NCBI GenBank assembly: GCA_030578315.1
Contig: JAUQQL010000017.1
Coordinates: 1 to 36,007, forward strand
Reading direction: 5' to 3'
Source of the DNA: Thermodesulfobacteriota bacterium
GTDB lineage: Bacteria; Desulfobacterota; Thermodesulfobacteria; Thermodesulfobacteriales; Thermodesulfobacteriaceae
Length of the DNA stretch: 36,007 bases
Position 1 is the first letter of the stretch; the number at the start of each line of letters is the position of its first letter. The notes beneath the pieces were generated by a model. The model was not told the DNA's origin, ran no database searches, and saw only the letters and a program-made list of their open reading frames with translations. Below are positions 32,719-36,007 of the stretch, in pieces. The position numbers and the translations under genes are program-made.

Positions 32719-33462
32719 ATGGGAACTACAAGGAAAAAAGAGTTAACTTTAGGTGTTATTTTTACCTTAGTATTTATAGGAATTTTAGTAATTATGTTTC
32801 AGCCTTATTTTGGAAGAGGGCAGAATTTTTTAGCTTATGCTGATGAAATTTTTAATCAATTGGCAAAAGGTTCAGCTTATTTTATACCTAAAATAAAAAC
32901 TGAGGTTGAAAAATTTAAAGGACAGCCCTTAGACATTACCATAGATCTTAAAAAACCTACTGATAATCCTCAGGATACTTTGGAGAGAATTACCTTGTGC
33001 ACTAAACTTTATACTAAGGTTGGAGCAAAAGTAGAAGTAGTTGAAGAAGGAAAAATACATATTATAGGAGACTTAGGAGAAATTTTAAGCGCAGCTTTAG
33101 AAGATTCTGAAGCCATGTATCGTAATAAAGGAGAAATTATTAAAGAAAAATATGAGTATGAAAATGAAAAGAAAATGTTTAGGCAGTGGCATAACACTCT
33201 TTCGGCTATTAATAAAAAACTAATTTTGGAAAAAAAGGTAGAACAGGCCAATATTGTTAATACTGTGGTTACTAAAGCTATTGAGCCAGCTTATAATTTT
33301 TACGAAATCAAACCTCAAAATGTAAAACAACAAGCAGGAGTTTTAATAGGTTTGTTAGTATTTTATATATTCTATACTGTATGGTGGGGATTTGCAGTAA
33401 TGTACCTTATAGAAGGTTTAGGACTTTCTACTAAAAAACCCAAGGTAAAGAAGGAGGTTTAG
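32719..33462 (+). CDS. Unknown membrane protein with a large extracytoplasmic domain, partner of the permease
   Basis: Not recognised as a named family. 247 residues: one membrane helix at about 9-27, a mixed hydrophilic domain from about 30 to 205, a second helix at about 207-230 and a short basic tail (STKKPKVKKEV). With both ends inside, the 175-residue middle would face the periplasm. It shows a strand-rich half (PLDITIDLKKP, VGAKVEVVEEGKIHIIGDLGEIL) and a helical, charged half (IIKEKYEYENEKKMFRQWHNTLSAINKKLILEKK). The ribosome binding site overlaps the end of the permease gene. This position suggests an accessory or substrate-presenting subunit of that permease, by context only. Confidence 0.82.
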   Translation: MGTTRKKELTLGVIFTLVFIGILVIMFQPYFGRGQNFLAYADEIFNQLAKGSAYFIPKIKTEVEKFKGQPLDITIDLKKPTDNPQDTLERITLCTKLYTKVGAKVEVVEEGKIHIIGDLGEILSAALEDSEAMYRNKGEIIKEKYEYENEKKMFRQWHNTLSAINKKLILEKKVEQANIVNTVVTKAIEPAYNFYEIKPQNVKQQAGVLIGLLVFYIFYTVWWGFAVMYLIEGLGLSTKKPKVKKEV

Positions 33463-33463
33463 T

Positions 33464-34267
33464 ATGTTACAAAATATATTAGTGGCTACAGACGGATCTA
33501 AGGCTTCTGAAAGAGGTATAAATTTAGGTTTAAAATGGGCTAAAATTTTAAACAGCAAAATTTATGGAATAAGTGTAGCTGAAATCCCAGTATTGGGGCC
33601 GGAATTTGTAGAAATTTTTCCTAAATTAATAGAAACCTTAGAAAAAAAAGCATGGCAAGCTGTAAATTATTTAAAATTTAATGCTGAAAAGGAAAAAATT
33701 CCTTTTGAAACTTTTGTTTACAGCAGTTCTGCTCCAGAGGAAGTAATTTTAGAAAAAGCTAAAGAGTTAGAAGTTAATTTAATAATAATAGGAAAAAAGG
33801 CGTCTTTAGGAAGGGTAGGCAAAACTATAATTGGTAAATCTTTATGTCCTGTAGTAGTAGTTCCTTCGGAAGCTGTATTGATTTGGAATAAAATTCTTAT
33901 AGCTACGGATGGTTCTGTTTACAGTCAAATTGCAGGAGATTTTGCTATTAAACTTTCAAAAAATTTAAAAAGTGAATTAATAGTTTTATCTGTAGCTAAA
34001 AGAGAAGAAAATGTACCTTATGCAGAAGAGAGTGTAAAAATCTTAGTAGAAAAAGTTAAAAATGAAGGATTAAAAGTAGAGTCTTTGGTAGTTAAGGGAG
34101 AACCCTTTGAAAAAATTTTAGAGGTCGCAAAAGAAAAAAATGTAGGTTTAATAGTTATGGGGTGTTACGGAAGAACTGGAATTGAAAAATTTTTCATGGG
34201 AAGCGTTACTGAAAGAGTTATTGAAAATTCTCATTTTCCAGTATTAGTAGTGAAAAAACAAATTTAA
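33464..34267 (+). CDS. Universal stress protein with two tandem UspA domains
   Basis: A 267-residue cytoplasmic protein with two UspA repeats. The first begins ILVATDGSKASERGI and ends CPVVVVPSE near 145; its nucleotide loop is degenerate (GKKASLGRVGKTIIGKS). The second begins ILIATDGSVYSQIAGDF near 147 and has an intact ATP-binding loop, GCYGRTGIEKFFMGSVTERV near 240. Usp proteins bind ATP or AMP under stress and often regulate partners; several sit beside transporters. Its AAGGAGG overlaps the stop of the preceding gene, so it belongs to the permease operon. Confidence 0.93.
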   Translation: MLQNILVATDGSKASERGINLGLKWAKILNSKIYGISVAEIPVLGPEFVEIFPKLIETLEKKAWQAVNYLKFNAEKEKIPFETFVYSSSAPEEVILEKAKELEVNLIIIGKKASLGRVGKTIIGKSLCPVVVVPSEAVLIWNKILIATDGSVYSQIAGDFAIKLSKNLKSELIVLSVAKREENVPYAEESVKILVEKVKNEGLKVESLVVKGEPFEKILEVAKEKNVGLIVMGCYGRTGIEKFFMGSVTERVIENSHFPVLVVKKQI

Positions 34268-34370
34268 AATGACATATTTTTATAAAAATCAAATTAGTTT
34301 TTTTAAAGGGGGGTGAGAGAAGGACTTTGAAAATTAGGAAATAATGAAATAATATTAAATTATAAATTAA

Positions 34371-36007
34371 ATGTTATATTGGATTTTAAAAAGTGTAGAA
34401 AATTTTTATAGAAATATAAATTTAATCAATTTAAAATATATTTTGTTGTTATTTCTACATTTTTTGTAGGATTAATTCTTATTTTAGGTAATTTTTTAAA
34501 TCAAAAAGTAAGAAATATAGCAATAGAAAACTTTAATCAACAGCAATTAATTCTTGCTAAACATACAAGTTTTCAAATCATCAACAGTTGGAAAATTTTA
34601 AAAAGGGAGCTTTTCCTTTTAAGTCTTTCTCCATCAATTCAATATATAGAATATCCAGCATTTATTAATAGTATAAATCACACTCTTTTAAGAGTAAAAT
34701 ACGAAGGCGTTGAAGAAATTCATTTTATCGATGTAAAAAACAAAACTAAATATATAGTTTATAAAGATTTTAAATACGATAAGAAAAAAATTTTTCAAAT
34801 GAAGAAAAAGAATGGATAAAGTGGGCATTTTATAAAGAGAATATAGGAAAAATACTGTTTACAAATACAAAGACAATAACTGAAAATAATGAAAAAAAAA
34901 ATAATAACAAATGTAGTTATTCCAGTATATCAAATTTCTATAGATGAAGCGCATCCTATACCAACTAATAAATTTTCAGGTATTTTAATATTTAAAATAG
35001 ACGTAAGCTATTTAATAAAAAAAATAGCTGAAAATATTACCTCTGGAAAAACAGGTTATGCATGGGTAATTGATAATAATGGAATTTTTCTTTACCATCC
35101 TAAAAAAGAATTTATAGGAGAAAATTCTTTTGAAATTAGACATAAATTAGCTTCTAATGAAATTTTTGAAAGAATAAACACAATTCAAAAAGAAAAAATA
35201 TTAAAAGGTGAAGAGGGAACCGATTGGTATATTTCCGAGTGGCACAGAAACGAAGAAGGTTTAGTAAAAAAACTAATTGCTTATGCCCCTATCAAAATTA
35301 CACATTATAAAGGTTCTATTATATGGTCTGTAGCCGTAGTAGCCCCTGTAAAAGAAGTTGAAGGAACTATAAGGTCTGTTCAAATCGTTCAATTAATACT
35401 TTATGGTATTGTACTTACTATTATTTTATTAGGAGGTTTTGTAGTAATTGGATTTTTAATAAAATGGTCAGATTTACTTGAAAGAGAGGTTATTAAAAAA
35501 ACCTAAGAACTTAAAAAATCAGAAGAAAAATATAAAAGTTTAATTGAAAATGCAGAAGACATTATTTTTACTGTAAATAAAGAAGGTAGTATTCTTTCTG
35601 TTAACAAAGCTTGTTATGATTTTTTTAATATTGATAAAGAAGAAGAGTTATTAAATAAAAAAAATTGAAGAACTGTTCTATTCTTATGACCAAAGTTTAA
35701 TAAAAAGTATTAAATAAGTTTTTAATACTGGAAAAAATATAGAAATTACTCATAAATTTACTATTTCTGATAACGAATATTGGTTTAATACTAAACTTAC
35801 TCCTTTAAAAGATGACAAAAATAATATTTATGCAGTCTTAGGAATTGCTCGAGATATAACTGAAAAGAAAAAATTAGAAGAACAAATATATTACACAGAA
35901 AAACTTGCCAGTATGGGAACTTTAGCTGCTGGAATAGCTCACGAAATTAATAATACTTTAACTATTATTCTTGGATTTACAGAAATTTTATTAGAAAAAT
36001 TTACTTT
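34371..36007 (+). pseudogene. Decayed Cache-PAS sensor histidine kinase (runs off the window)
   Basis: Kinase sequence can be followed through three frames: membrane helix (IYFVVISTFFVGLILILGNF), Cache-type sensor (INSWKILKRELFLLSLSPSIQYIE, then GYAWVIDNNGIFLYHP and WHRNEEGLVKKLIAYAPI), second helix (VQIVQLILYGIVLTIILLGGFVVIGFLIK), PAS domain (ENAEDIIFTVNKEGSILSVNKA) and the H-box GIAHEINNTLTIILGF. The reading is broken by shifts near 34411, in the A7 run at 34784-34790, in the A10 run at 34892-34901 and in the A8 run at 35657-35664. In-frame TAA stops lie at 35504-35506 and 35715-35717. In the H-box Pro is replaced by Thr. The intact 205-codon piece at 34889-35506 is only a fragment of the sensor. 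Four of the lesions could be sequencing or assembly slips; the two stops could not. Confidence 0.85.

Noticed and set aside
34889-35506. A stand-alone 205-residue sensor protein.
   Set aside because: Its N-terminus begins inside an A10 run in mid-domain, and kinase sequence continues in other frames upstream and past its stop, so it is a fragment of a broken gene.

Overview
Organism. The window is AT-rich (roughly 30% G+C by eye), with A/T-ending codons, AAGGAGG-type ribosome binding sites and several TTG/GTG starts. The gene content is that of an anaerobic Gram-negative bacterium: a selenocysteine formate dehydrogenase, MsbA plus a heptosyltransferase, lipoproteins, a sigma-54 enhancer-binding protein with a NifX-like partner, and a TauE/SafE-type permease. 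This fits a thermophilic sulfate reducer close to Thermodesulfobacterium. That placement is an inference from protein style, not a database result.

Layout. (1) 1-4383, minus strand: a formate dehydrogenase operon. The catalytic subunit is one 1000-residue gene read through an in-frame UGA (Sec166). It is followed by a four-cluster ferredoxin subunit and a MoeA-like molybdopterin gene cut by the window edge. No Tat signal is possible, so the enzyme looks cytoplasmic. (2) 4522-8133, plus strand: pstSCAB phosphate uptake operon with its own promoter. (3) 8147-10553: a hotdog thioesterase divergent from pyrR, then thiC. (4) 10550-13910, minus strand: TetR regulator, EmrA-like adaptor and EmrB-like pump, with a palindromic operator. 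(5) 14003-16388: DsbC-like lipoprotein and AMMECR1 on the minus strand, divergent from htpX. (6) 16403-23505: msbA (plus) convergent with an RNA-turnover operon pnp, purine nucleoside phosphorylase, RNase G, waaC-like (minus). (7) 23577-25343: SagB-type oxidoreductase and a double-BON lipoprotein (minus), divergent from an unknown 130-residue protein across a gap of only 12 bp. (8) 25349-30731, minus strand: a six-gene regulatory operon, sigma-54 activator, NifX-like protein, Cache-domain histidine kinase, single-domain response regulator, SpoU-type methyltransferase and a cysteine-rich radical SAM enzyme. (9) 30998-34267, plus strand: degenerate receiver, TauE/SafE permease, unknown two-helix membrane protein and tandem universal stress protein. 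(10) 34371-36007: remains of a Cache-PAS histidine kinase, broken by four frameshifts and two in-frame stops.

How the genes work together. The most interesting unit is regions 8-9. The 266 bp between the divergent operons carry a sigma-54 promoter facing the permease operon and three copies of a TTTGAAACATGTTTCAAA-like dyad. The dyad centres are 32 and 84 bp apart, close to whole helical turns, and they lie at distances typical of enhancer sites. This suggests that the divergent activator drives the permease operon and also controls itself. The inducing signal and the transported substrate are not visible. The activator has Thr where the Walker B Asp is expected, and the receiver-like protein lacks two of its three key site types. 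No gene-free stretch exceeds 300 bases. The longest, between 30731 and 30998, is described as the sigma-54 control region. No tRNA, rRNA, CRISPR array, insertion sequence or riboswitch was seen.
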